From Bacteroidales bacterium UBA2295 (GTDB taxonomy: Bacteria > Bacteroidota > Bacteroidia > Bacteroidales > Tenuifilaceae), in assembly GCA_002345825.1 (NCBI GenBank), contig DDWD01000016.1:1-15426 (forward strand): a stretch of DNA of 15,426 bases. The letters run 5' to 3'. The position numbers and the translations under genes are program-made. Under the pieces are notes generated by a model, which saw only the letters and a list, made by a program, of their open reading frames with translations, did not search any database and had not been told where the DNA came from. How positions within the stretch are numbered: the first letter of the stretch is position 1; every line of letters begins with the position of its first letter. This document shows, one piece after another, positions 8,249 to 14,269 of the stretch.

Positions 8249-8398
8249 ATGGCTAAACGAATAGTATTAAAAAAACGTGTTATATCACTTCTACTTTTAA
8301 GCCTTTTTAGCATAGTGTTTGTATCTTGTCACAGTAATATTCCTTGTGCTGTTTATGCCGACACTGAAAAAAATTGCGATGATGAACCCCAGAGTTAG
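8249..8398 (+). CDS. Micro-lipoprotein 1 (49 residues), unknown function
   Basis: A small gene with ATG at 8249 and TAG at 8396-8398. The 49-residue product has a basic N-terminus (MAKRIVLKKR), a hydrophobic stretch (VISLLLLSLFSIVFVS) and Cys27 in a plausible lipobox (FVSC), so it should be a lipidated signal-peptidase-II substrate with a mature part of only 23 residues: CHSNIPC, then AVYAD, an acidic tail and a third cysteine (Cys43). After lipidation of Cys27, Cys33 and Cys43 could form a disulfide. The neighbour at 8442 has a similar plan with CAKKTCPAYSK after its lipobox, so the two look like diverged paralogues. Function unknown; the assignment rests on lipobox architecture and the tandem arrangement, not on a known family. 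Confidence 0.7.
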   Translation: MAKRIVLKKRVISLLLLSLFSIVFVSCHSNIPCAVYADTEKNCDDEPQS

Positions 8399-8441
8399 AT
8401 ATTTTTTTTAAATTGCCAACCGTTATTTAATGCCTTACAAA

Positions 8442-8576
8442 ATGAAAGCAAACAAAAAAACACTTATCGTAGCCCTTGTATTTGTTGCAGTTGCTATGGT
8501 TTTCGGTTCATGTGCCAAGAAAACTTGTCCTGCGTATAGTAAAGCAAATACAGCTCAGGTAGAGCAAAACGGTTAA
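8442..8576 (+). CDS. Micro-lipoprotein 2 (44 residues), unknown function
   Basis: ATG at 8442, TAA at 8574-8576. The product has a lysine-rich start (MKANKK), a hydrophobic core (TLIVALVFVAVAMVFGS) and a good lipobox with Cys24. The predicted mature peptide is just 21 residues: CAKKTCPAYSK followed by a polar tail ending EQNG. The gap to the preceding micro-lipoprotein is 43 bases, and a long-stem terminator follows, so the two are probably co-transcribed. The shared feature is a lipidated Cys, a second Cys 5-6 residues later, and a nearby Ala-x-Tyr or Pro-Ala-Tyr. From memory, short lipoproteins with a CPAY-like segment occur in Bacteroidota, but I know of no assigned role. It could be a lipid-anchored accessory peptide of an envelope complex; that is speculation. 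Confidence 0.75.
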   Translation: MKANKKTLIVALVFVAVAMVFGSCAKKTCPAYSKANTAQVEQNG

Positions 8577-8577
8577 A

Positions 8578-8599
8578 ATAAGCTTTAAGATAAGCTTAT
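8578..8599. repeat. Inverted repeat just after the second micro-lipoprotein
   Basis: ATAAGCTT (8578-8585) and AAGCTTAT (8592-8599) form 8-base perfect arms with a 6-base loop, starting one base after the stop codon. There is no T tract of its own; the true terminator follows five bases later. It may protect the 3' end or be chance. Confidence 0.45.
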
Positions 8600-8603
8600 C
8601 AAA

Positions 8604-8644
8604 CTTTCTTAAGTCTCACTTATGAGATTTAAGAAGGTTTTTTT
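8604..8644 (+). terminator. Rho-independent terminator of the micro-lipoprotein unit
   Basis: A 15-base stem, 8604-8618 with 8623-8637, broken only by two G-U type pairs, closes a 4-base loop (CTTA) and is followed by seven T at 8638-8644. It separates the lipoprotein genes from the peptidase operon. Confidence 0.88.
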
Positions 8645-8704
8645 ATTGATAAAAGTTCAAAGCACTTCATAGTTTTACCATACTGTATATCAAAATTATG
8701 AGGT

Positions 8705-8712
8705 TATATTTG
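8705..8712 (+). promoter_or_regulatory. Promoter -7 box of the peptidase/maf/DPP11 unit
   Basis: TATATTTG matches TAnnTTTG exactly and lies just after the terminator at 8604-8644. No strong TTTG -33 element is visible at 19-21 bases upstream. Transcription from here would begin close to 8720, which argues against the in-frame TTG at 8723 as the start codon and favours the ATG at 8783. Confidence 0.45.
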
Positions 8713-8782
8713 AATTGTTATTTTGATAATTATCAAATATTTTAATTGTCGATTTAGTAAATTAATAACATATATTGCAGCT

Positions 8783-9751
8783 ATGAAAAATGATGAACTT
8801 CGCGATTCCTCAATTATCGCACTAAGAGATTGTATGGGGTTACAACCCAACGAAACCCTGCTGGTAATCACCGATGAGCTTAAACGAGAAATTGGGCTGG
8901 CCTTGCACGAAGCAGGAAAAGACTTATGCAAAGAGTCAATCCTTCTTGAGATAAAGTCACGTGAAATAAACGGTCAGGAGCCACCCGAGGCAGTGGCCAA
9001 TATGATGAAAATGGTGGATGTGGTGGTTTGCCCAACATCCAAGTCGCTTACCCACACCGATGCACGTCGCAATGCGGTGAAAGAGGGTGTGCGTGTTGGC
9101 ACAATGCCTAACATCACCGTTGACACAATGGCTCGTTGCCTTAGCGCCGATTACGATAAGATTATATCGCTTACCGATTTTATTGCCGATAAGATGGAGG
9201 GCGTTAGCACAATTCGTGTGGTTACCGAGAAGGGAACCTATGTAACTATGCCAGTTAAGGATAGGATGATTATCCGCAGCAAGGGCGTTCTGCGCAATAA
9301 GGGCGAAAGTGGTAACCTTCCTTCGGGTGAGGTTTTTCTTGCTCCTTGGGAGGATAAAACCAATGGTAAACTAGTTATCGATGGTTCAATGGCTAGCATT
9401 GGAATGATTGATACTCCTATTGTTGTTGATATTGTTAACGGATATGCTGAGAGCATAACCGGAGGCAAGGAGGCCGAGAGGTTGGTCGAAATTCTTGATA
9501 AGTCCGGTCGCGATGCCAGGGCTGTTGCCGAGTTTGGCATTGGAACAAATTATAAGGCCAAGTTAACCGGTTTAATCCTTGAGGATGAGAAAGTGTTTGG
9601 AACTATCCATATTGCATTTGGCAATAATTTAACCATGGGTGGGCGCATTTCGGTTAGCAGTCACCTCGATGGCTTGGTAACCGAACCCGATGTTTATTTC
9701 GATGATGAGCTCATCATGAAGAAGGGTAAAATGATTGGATTTGAGATGTAG
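8783..9751 (+). CDS. Peptidase M29-family (AmpS/AmpT-like) metallo-aminopeptidase
   Basis: A 322-residue protein from the ATG at 8783. An in-frame TTG at 8723 would add an unconvincing 20-residue leader and lies nearly at the predicted transcript start. The C-terminal half carries what look like the M29 metal-ligand motifs: Glu183 in SGEVFLAP, Glu250 in EFGIGTN, His276 in GTIHIAFGNN, and His294/Asp296 in SSHLDGL. These enzymes bind two metal ions and remove N-terminal residues from peptides in the cytoplasm; no signal peptide is seen. The protein is shorter than classical AmpS/AmpT (about 400 residues). The same superfamily includes NicX, a ring-cleaving dioxygenase, so aminopeptidase activity is likely but not certain. 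maf starts 16 bases downstream, and the secreted DPP11 gene follows, consistent with peptide breakdown. Confidence 0.85.
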   Translation: MKNDELRDSSIIALRDCMGLQPNETLLVITDELKREIGLALHEAGKDLCKESILLEIKSREINGQEPPEAVANMMKMVDVVVCPTSKSLTHTDARRNAVKEGVRVGTMPNITVDTMARCLSADYDKIISLTDFIADKMEGVSTIRVVTEKGTYVTMPVKDRMIIRSKGVLRNKGESGNLPSGEVFLAPWEDKTNGKLVIDGSMASIGMIDTPIVVDIVNGYAESITGGKEAERLVEILDKSGRDARAVAEFGIGTNYKAKLTGLILEDEKVFGTIHIAFGNNLTMGGRISVSSHLDGLVTEPDVYFDDELIMKKGKMIGFEM

Positions 9752-9767
9752 CCAATAAAAATTTATT

Positions 9768-10373
9768 ATGCTACTTCATCAGCTTTTAAAGGGCAAATCG
9801 TTGGTTCTTGCTTCGCAGTCGCCTCGTAGGCAGCAGCTGCTAGCGGAGCTTGGTTTGCCCTTTGAGGTTAGAATCAATGGCGAAATCGACGAGACCTATC
9901 CCCCTAACCTTTACCCCCAAGAGATTCCCGAATATCTTGCAAAGAAGAAGGCGGAGAGTTATATTGGATCACTTGCAAGCCATGAAATTTTGCTAACGTC
10001 CGATACCATTGTAGTTTGCAATGGAATGGTGTTGGGCAAACCTACCGATAGGCAAAATGCCATTGAGATACTAAAGCAACTTTCGGGCTGTAAGCACAGC
10101 GTAATTACGGGCGTTGCTCTTCATTTCAATAATTGTGAGCACATCTTCTCGGCTAGTACCGATGTCTATTTTCGTAAGCTAGCCGATGAGGAGATTTTGC
10201 ATTATGTTGATACTTTTAAACCCTTCGATAAAGCAGGAGCCTATGGCATTCAGGAATGGATTGGTTATGTAGGTGTTGAACGCATTGATGGATCATATTT
10301 TAACGTGATGGGCTTACCGGTGCAAAAACTATACACTGAGCTCATAGCCTTTCTTAGTGCAAACTGCCGTTGA
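9768..10373 (+). CDS. maf: Maf nucleoside-triphosphate pyrophosphatase (dTTP/UTP type)
   Basis: A 201-residue cytoplasmic Maf protein of normal length. The N-terminal signature LASQSPRRQQLL (14-25) binds the nucleotide phosphates, SDTIVV holds the catalytic aspartate, GKPTD carries the family lysine, and DKAGAYGIQ ends in the glutamine. The GKP lysine together with the GIQ glutamine is the pattern of the YhdE/dTTPase-UTPase branch rather than the YceF branch. Family knowledge: such enzymes hydrolyse non-canonical or canonical pyrimidine triphosphates to the monophosphate plus pyrophosphate, a house-cleaning role also linked to septation. It lies 16 bases after the M29-type gene, so is probably co-transcribed; a functional link with the peptidases is not evident. 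Confidence 0.95.
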   Translation: MLLHQLLKGKSLVLASQSPRRQQLLAELGLPFEVRINGEIDETYPPNLYPQEIPEYLAKKKAESYIGSLASHEILLTSDTIVVCNGMVLGKPTDRQNAIEILKQLSGCKHSVITGVALHFNNCEHIFSASTDVYFRKLADEEILHYVDTFKPFDKAGAYGIQEWIGYVGVERIDGSYFNVMGLPVQKLYTELIAFLSANCR

Positions 10374-10469
10374 TTTGCTGTTCCTTTTATGATTTATTTC
10401 GATTATTGTTGCTAAACCTAAAGGTTGTATTCGCATCAAACCCAAAGAATAATCAAATACCAAATACTT

Positions 10470-12623
10470 ATGAAACGTTTTTTAATATCAATTCTACTAG
10501 CAATTTTTTTTCTACCCTTAGTCACCAAGGCCGATGAGGGTATGTGGCTGCCAATGCTTATTGAGAAGTACAACATTGCCGATATGCAGAGCAAGGGATT
10601 TAAGTTAACAGCCGAAGATGTTTATAGTATCAATCAGCCCAGCATTAAGGATGCCATCGTAATTTTTGGCGGAGGGTGTACCGGTGAGGTTATTTCACCC
10701 GAAGGCCTACTCATTACTAACCATCATTGCGGCTATGGTGTAATTCAACGTCACTCATCGGTTGAGCATGATTACTTAACCAATGGATTTTGGGCCATGT
10801 CGCGCGACGAGGAACTTCCAAACCCAGGGTTATCGGTGCGTTTTCTGGTACGAATGGACGATGTTACCGATCGGGTGCTTCAGGGTATTACTCCTGAAAT
10901 GACCGAGGAAGAGCGTGAGGCCAAAGTGAAGGAGAATTCAGATAAAGTATCCGACGAGGTGGTTGAAGGAACCCATTACACTGCACGTGTTACACCTTTG
11001 TACAATGGTAACCAGTATTTCGTGTATATTTATGAGGAGTTTTTAGATGTTCGGTTAGTTGGAGCTCCCCCATCAAGCATTGGTAAGTTTGGTGGCGATA
11101 CCGATAACTGGATGTGGCCAAGGCATACGGGTGACTTCTCTATGTTTCGTATTTATGCCGACAAGGATAATAAGCCGGCCAAGTATTCGCCCGATAATGT
11201 ACCCTACAAACCCAAAAAATTTCTACCCATATCAGTTCAGGGCGTAAATCCTGGCGATTTCACCATGGTATACGGATATCCCGGTAGCACACAGCAGTAT
11301 GTAACATCGCAAGCGGTAAGTCAGGTCACCAACATTTCAAATCCCCTTAAAATTTCGCTTCGCGACGTGCGGTTGGATATAATGGGGAAGTATATGCAGC
11401 TGAACGATACTGTCCGCATACAGTATGCTAGTAAACAGGCTAGCGTGGCCAATGCGTGGAAAAAATGGATTGGTGAGCGTAACGGCTTAATCCGCCTAAA
11501 TGCTGTGGATAAAAAGGAAACTCTTGAGGCTGATTTTGAAACCTGGGTAAACCAATCGCCAGAGCGCAAGGCCGAGTTTGGTCACTTGCTCACTCGTTTC
11601 GATGAGCTATACAGCAAGCGTGAACCTCTTTTAGTTGCTACAGATTTAAGCCGCGAGGCCTTCATGGCTGTTGAGGTTTTACGTTTTGCAAGCCAGTTCG
11701 ATAGGTTAATCAGCAATACATTAAAAGATGAGAAGATAGATAGCAGCACCGTAAATAGAGCTATTGCTAATGCCCGTAGGTTCTTTAAGGATTATTACAA
11801 ACCCATCGATTCTGAAATATTTGTTGAGATGATGCAGGCCTACACACAGAATTTACCTGATTCGCTGCAACCGCAGTTGATAGGTGATATTTTCACCCAA
11901 TCTAATTCCGATTGGAATGCAGCAGCGCAGAAATTCTTTACCCAAACAGTATTTGCTGATAGTATCAAGCTAATGGCTATTATTAATAATTTTGATATTG
12001 AGGCAGCTAAGCAACTTCAGGATGATATTGCGTTCAAACTATACTCGCAGCACGATAGCATTTTTAGCGCAAGTGTGAACAAGCATTACCGGAACATTTC
12101 ACAGGAACTCGATATTCTTTACCGAGCATATATTAAAGGCCTTAGGGCAATGTTGCCAAATAAGAGCTTCTATCCCGATGCAAATTTCACTCTCCGTGTG
12201 GCATATGGTCACATAGGAGGATACGAGCCATCCGATGCGGTTGAGTATACACACCTAACAACGCTCGATGGCATTGCCGAAAAATCGGAAATGGGAGTAT
12301 ACGACTACGTAGTACCCCAGCGACTCCTCGATCTGCACGCAGCTAAAGATTTCGGGCGCTGGGAGGTTAATGGTACCGTTCCTGTTGCATTCCTAGCGAG
12401 TAACCACACCTCGGGTGGTAATTCCGGAAGTCCAATTATGGATGCTAATGGTAATTTAATTGGTGTGAACTTCGATAGGGTTTGGGAAGGAACCATGAGC
12501 GATATCATGTTCGATCCCCAGATGTGCCGCAACATTAGTGTTGATATTCGATACGTTCTTTTTATCATAGATAAGTATGCAGGTGCCGGGCATCTTATCG
12601 ACGAGATGACGATTGTTGAGTAG
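10470..12623 (+). CDS. dpp11: S46 dipeptidyl peptidase, DPP11 type (Asp/Glu-specific)
   Basis: A 717-residue serine exopeptidase. The start is the ATG at 10470, which gives a clean signal peptide (MKRFLISILLAIFFLPLVTK, then ADEGMW); an in-frame TTG at 10425 would bury it behind 15 polar residues. The chymotrypsin-like S46 triad is readable: His85/86 in TNHHCGYG, Asp222 in RHTGDFSMF, and Ser652 in GGNSGSPIMD. Eighteen residues after the serine, in FDRVWEG, is Arg670. In Porphyromonas gingivalis DPP11 an arginine at the matching position (673) selects acidic P1 residues, whereas DPP7 has glycine there, so this enzyme should release N-terminal dipeptides ending in Asp or Glu. Length agrees with the family (about 720). 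It acts in the periplasm, supplying dipeptides for uptake. Last gene of the unit that includes maf and the M29 gene; a terminator follows. Confidence 0.93.
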   Translation: MKRFLISILLAIFFLPLVTKADEGMWLPMLIEKYNIADMQSKGFKLTAEDVYSINQPSIKDAIVIFGGGCTGEVISPEGLLITNHHCGYGVIQRHSSVEHDYLTNGFWAMSRDEELPNPGLSVRFLVRMDDVTDRVLQGITPEMTEEEREAKVKENSDKVSDEVVEGTHYTARVTPLYNGNQYFVYIYEEFLDVRLVGAPPSSIGKFGGDTDNWMWPRHTGDFSMFRIYADKDNKPAKYSPDNVPYKPKKFLPISVQGVNPGDFTMVYGYPGSTQQYVTSQAVSQVTNISNPLKISLRDVRLDIMGKYMQLNDTVRIQYASKQASVANAWKKWIGERNGLIRLNAVDKKETLEADFETWVNQSPERKAEFGHLLTRFDELYSKREPLLVATDLSREAFMAVEVLRFASQFDRLISNTLKDEKIDSSTVNRAIANARRFFKDYYKPIDSEIFVEMMQAYTQNLPDSLQPQLIGDIFTQSNSDWNAAAQKFFTQTVFADSIKLMAIINNFDIEAAKQLQDDIAFKLYSQHDSIFSASVNKHYRNISQELDILYRAYIKGLRAMLPNKSFYPDANFTLRVAYGHIGGYEPSDAVEYTHLTTLDGIAEKSEMGVYDYVVPQRLLDLHAAKDFGRWEVNGTVPVAFLASNHTSGGNSGSPIMDANGNLIGVNFDRVWEGTMSDIMFDPQMCRNISVDIRYVLFIIDKYAGAGHLIDEMTIVE

Positions 12624-12633
12624 TATACTATAC

Positions 12634-12669
12634 AAAACCGATAGCGTAGTTTACCTATCGGTTTTTTTT
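12634..12669 (+). terminator. Rho-independent terminator after DPP11
   Basis: AAAACCGATA (12634-12643) pairs with TATCGGTTTT (12656-12665) over a 12-base loop, and the T run extends to 12669. It begins 11 bases after the stop codon and ends only 17 bases before the next ATG. Confidence 0.88.
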
Positions 12670-12686
12670 ATATCAAACCCTAGATT

Positions 12687-13451
12687 ATGGAAGATAAGCA
12701 TAAAAAGATTGAAGATGCGGCTAACTTTCTAAAGCAGATTGCTTCACATCCCGATATTATTCCTGGGATACATAACTATTGCGATAGATGGTGTGAGCGC
12801 TGCCCCTTGGCAAATAGGTGTACCGTATTCCATATGGAAAATAGGATGAGGAATTTTGAAACGGGTAGCGAGCAACCTGAAAGCACATGGGACGATGTTA
12901 GCACAATGCTTAGCGTTGCTGCAAAGCTCCTTAACGAACAGATAGAGGAGATGGGGATTGATGTGGATGAACTGGATTCTATGGCAAAAAATGTTGAACA
13001 CAAATTGAAGAATAATCCAAAGGAAGCAAAAGCCGTTAAGCTGGCCAATGAATATTCCTCTAATCTGGCGGAGTGGATTAAGCTTAATCGCGATAAAGTA
13101 TTGGAAAAGCACTTGTTGCTGGACGATATTAAGTCGCCCCAAAGCGGATCTTTTACCGATGCTTTTGAGGTTATAAACTACTATATGATTCTGGTCTCAT
13201 CAAAAACATATAGAGCGTTTTTGCATTCCGCTGATGATGATTTATCCGACGACTCGAGGGGTTCGGCAAAAGTGGCCCTAATAATAATCGATAGATCAAT
13301 AGCTTCATGGGTAAAGGTTTTTGATATTATTCCCGAGTTGGAAGATAATGTGTTGCAATTCCTCGCGTTGCTCTCGAAGATTAAAAAGGAGATCCTTCGT
13401 CGTTTCCCCAATGCGATGGAATTTGTTAGGCCTGGTTTTGATGAGCTGTAG
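12687..13451 (+). CDS. Unknown protein with an N-terminal four-cysteine motif
   Basis: A 254-residue soluble protein with no signal peptide or membrane helix. Near the N-terminus is the compact motif YCDRWCERCPLANRC (31-45), with Cys32, Cys36, Cys39 and Cys45 (C-x3-C-x2-C-x5-C), preceded by GIHN. The spacing could hold a zinc ion or an iron-sulfur cluster; sequence alone does not decide. The rest is mainly helical and acidic, with a predicted coiled-coil-like stretch (~85-150) and a C-terminal helical part (~155-254) ending ILRRFPNAMEFVRPGF. I recall similar CDRWCERCP proteins in other Bacteroidota, always of unknown function. It starts 17 bases after the DPP11 terminator, leaving little room for a promoter, so read-through or a promoter overlapping the terminator is possible. 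A promoter for the next gene follows. Confidence 0.85.
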   Translation: MEDKHKKIEDAANFLKQIASHPDIIPGIHNYCDRWCERCPLANRCTVFHMENRMRNFETGSEQPESTWDDVSTMLSVAAKLLNEQIEEMGIDVDELDSMAKNVEHKLKNNPKEAKAVKLANEYSSNLAEWIKLNRDKVLEKHLLLDDIKSPQSGSFTDAFEVINYYMILVSSKTYRAFLHSADDDLSDDSRGSAKVALIIIDRSIASWVKVFDIIPELEDNVLQFLALLSKIKKEILRRFPNAMEFVRPGFDEL

Positions 13452-13498
13452 ATGTTTAACATCATAATTTAAAAAGTTTAAATATTAAAGGTAAACTA

Positions 13499-13528
13499 TT
13501 GGCATTTAAGTTAAAAAGTTTATTTTTG
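13499..13528 (+). promoter_or_regulatory. Bacteroidota-type promoter for the response regulator
   Basis: TTGG at 13499-13502 and TATTTTTG at 13521-13528 are separated by 18 bases, close to the Bacteroidota -33/-7 spacing, and the -7 box matches TAnnTTTG exactly. This is the best promoter in the window. The predicted transcript starts near 13535, leaving a leader of about 70-80 bases before the ATG. Confidence 0.6.
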
Positions 13529-13603
13529 CTAAGGTTAAGATAGCGACTATGGAATTAGTGTTCACTTAAAGCAAAGTTAACTAATTGCAGGTCAACTAAC
13601 TTA

Positions 13604-14116
13604 ATGAAAACTAGTGCTATGGAATCTAAAAAAAAGATTTTAATTGTTGATGATGACATTGATGTAATTACCGTTATCGAAACCATTCTTACAAAGCATG
13701 GCTACGAGGTACACTCAGCAATGAGCAAAAAAGAAGGACTTGAAATGTTGCGGAGTGTTAAGCCCAATCTTGCTATCCTCGATGTTATGATGACAACACA
13801 TTTTGAAGGGTTTGAACTTGCCCAGGAAATACTTAAAAATCAGGAGTTTAAGGATATACCAATTCTAATCCAGTCATCCATTGAGGTGCTTATGACGTCC
13901 AATGCCAGCATGCAAACAGTTGCTCGCGAGTACAGACAGGATCCCAATTTTAAAGATTTGCAAGTGCTCCTCCTTAAGAGTAATTACGATGGAAGCGCTG
14001 GAATTGACTACAAGGCCGAAGATGGCCAATCGCATTGGTTCCCCGTAAAGGGTTTTATCCGCAAACCTGTTGATGCCAGCAAGCTTCTGCCCGAAATTGA
14101 AAAACATATTAAGTAG
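13604..14116 (+). CDS. Single-domain response regulator with an enlarged receiver
   Basis: A 170-residue protein consisting of a receiver domain only, without a DNA-binding or enzymatic output. It has KKILIVDDD (10-18) with the acidic metal-binding residues, phospho-acceptor Asp60 (AILDVMM), Ser91/Ser92 (ILIQSS) after strand 4, and Lys154 (FIRKPVD) after strand 5. In the neighbouring sigma-54 regulator the corresponding Ser-to-Lys distance is 23 residues; here it is about 62. About 40 extra residues (~95-148, including SNYDGSAGIDYKAEDG and HWFPVKG) are therefore inserted between strands 4 and 5, on the face that contacts partners. The start may be ATG 13604 or, more typical for receivers, ATG 13619 (MESKKKILIVDDD). 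It is probably phosphorylated by the kinase at 14270, but a terminator lies between them. Output could be protein-protein contact; unproven. Confidence 0.88.
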   Translation: MKTSAMESKKKILIVDDDIDVITVIETILTKHGYEVHSAMSKKEGLEMLRSVKPNLAILDVMMTTHFEGFELAQEILKNQEFKDIPILIQSSIEVLMTSNASMQTVAREYRQDPNFKDLQVLLLKSNYDGSAGIDYKAEDGQSHWFPVKGFIRKPVDASKLLPEIEKHIK

Positions 14117-14146
14117 TCCATTCGGATATAGGTATTAGGTTTAAGT

Positions 14147-14186
14147 AAAACCCTTTGGCATGGTTACCTGTGGCAAAGGGTTTTTT
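14147..14186 (+). terminator. Rho-independent terminator after the response regulator
   Basis: AAAACCCTTTG (14147-14157) pairs with CAAAGGGTTTT (14174-14184) over a 16-base loop that can itself fold, and the run of T is at 14181-14186. The right end overlaps the left arm of the 20-bp inverted repeat that follows. Confidence 0.88.
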
Positions 14187-14230
14187 GTTTAGCGTTGATA
14201 TGTTCCTTGCACATATCAACGCTAAACAAA
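14184..14230. repeat. Perfect 20-bp inverted repeat (long hairpin)
   Basis: The left arm TTTGTTTAGCGTTGATATGT at 14184-14203 is exactly complementary to 14211-14230, with a 7-base loop (TCCTTGC). It is fused to the preceding terminator and ends 39 bases before the kinase ATG at 14270. The right arm is followed by CCAATT, with no T tract, so it is not an intrinsic terminator on the + strand. The other strand also lacks a T tract after it. It could be a leader hairpin, a DNA-level dyad or a scrap of a repeat family. Confidence 0.9.
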
Positions 14231-14269
14231 CCAATTACCATTGGGCTTAGTTCAAACAAATTGTTCTTT

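Noticed and set aside
8723..8782. TTG start giving a 20-residue N-terminal extension of the M29-type protein
   Set aside because: The extension has no family match and lies almost at the transcript start expected from the TATATTTG box; the ATG at 8783 is a better start.
10425..10469. TTG start giving a 15-residue extension of DPP11
   Set aside because: It would place polar residues before an otherwise typical signal peptide that begins at the ATG at 10470.
12744..13142. 132-codon open frame on the minus strand
   Set aside because: It is antisense to the four-cysteine protein, which has sensible composition and start; the antisense translation has no features.
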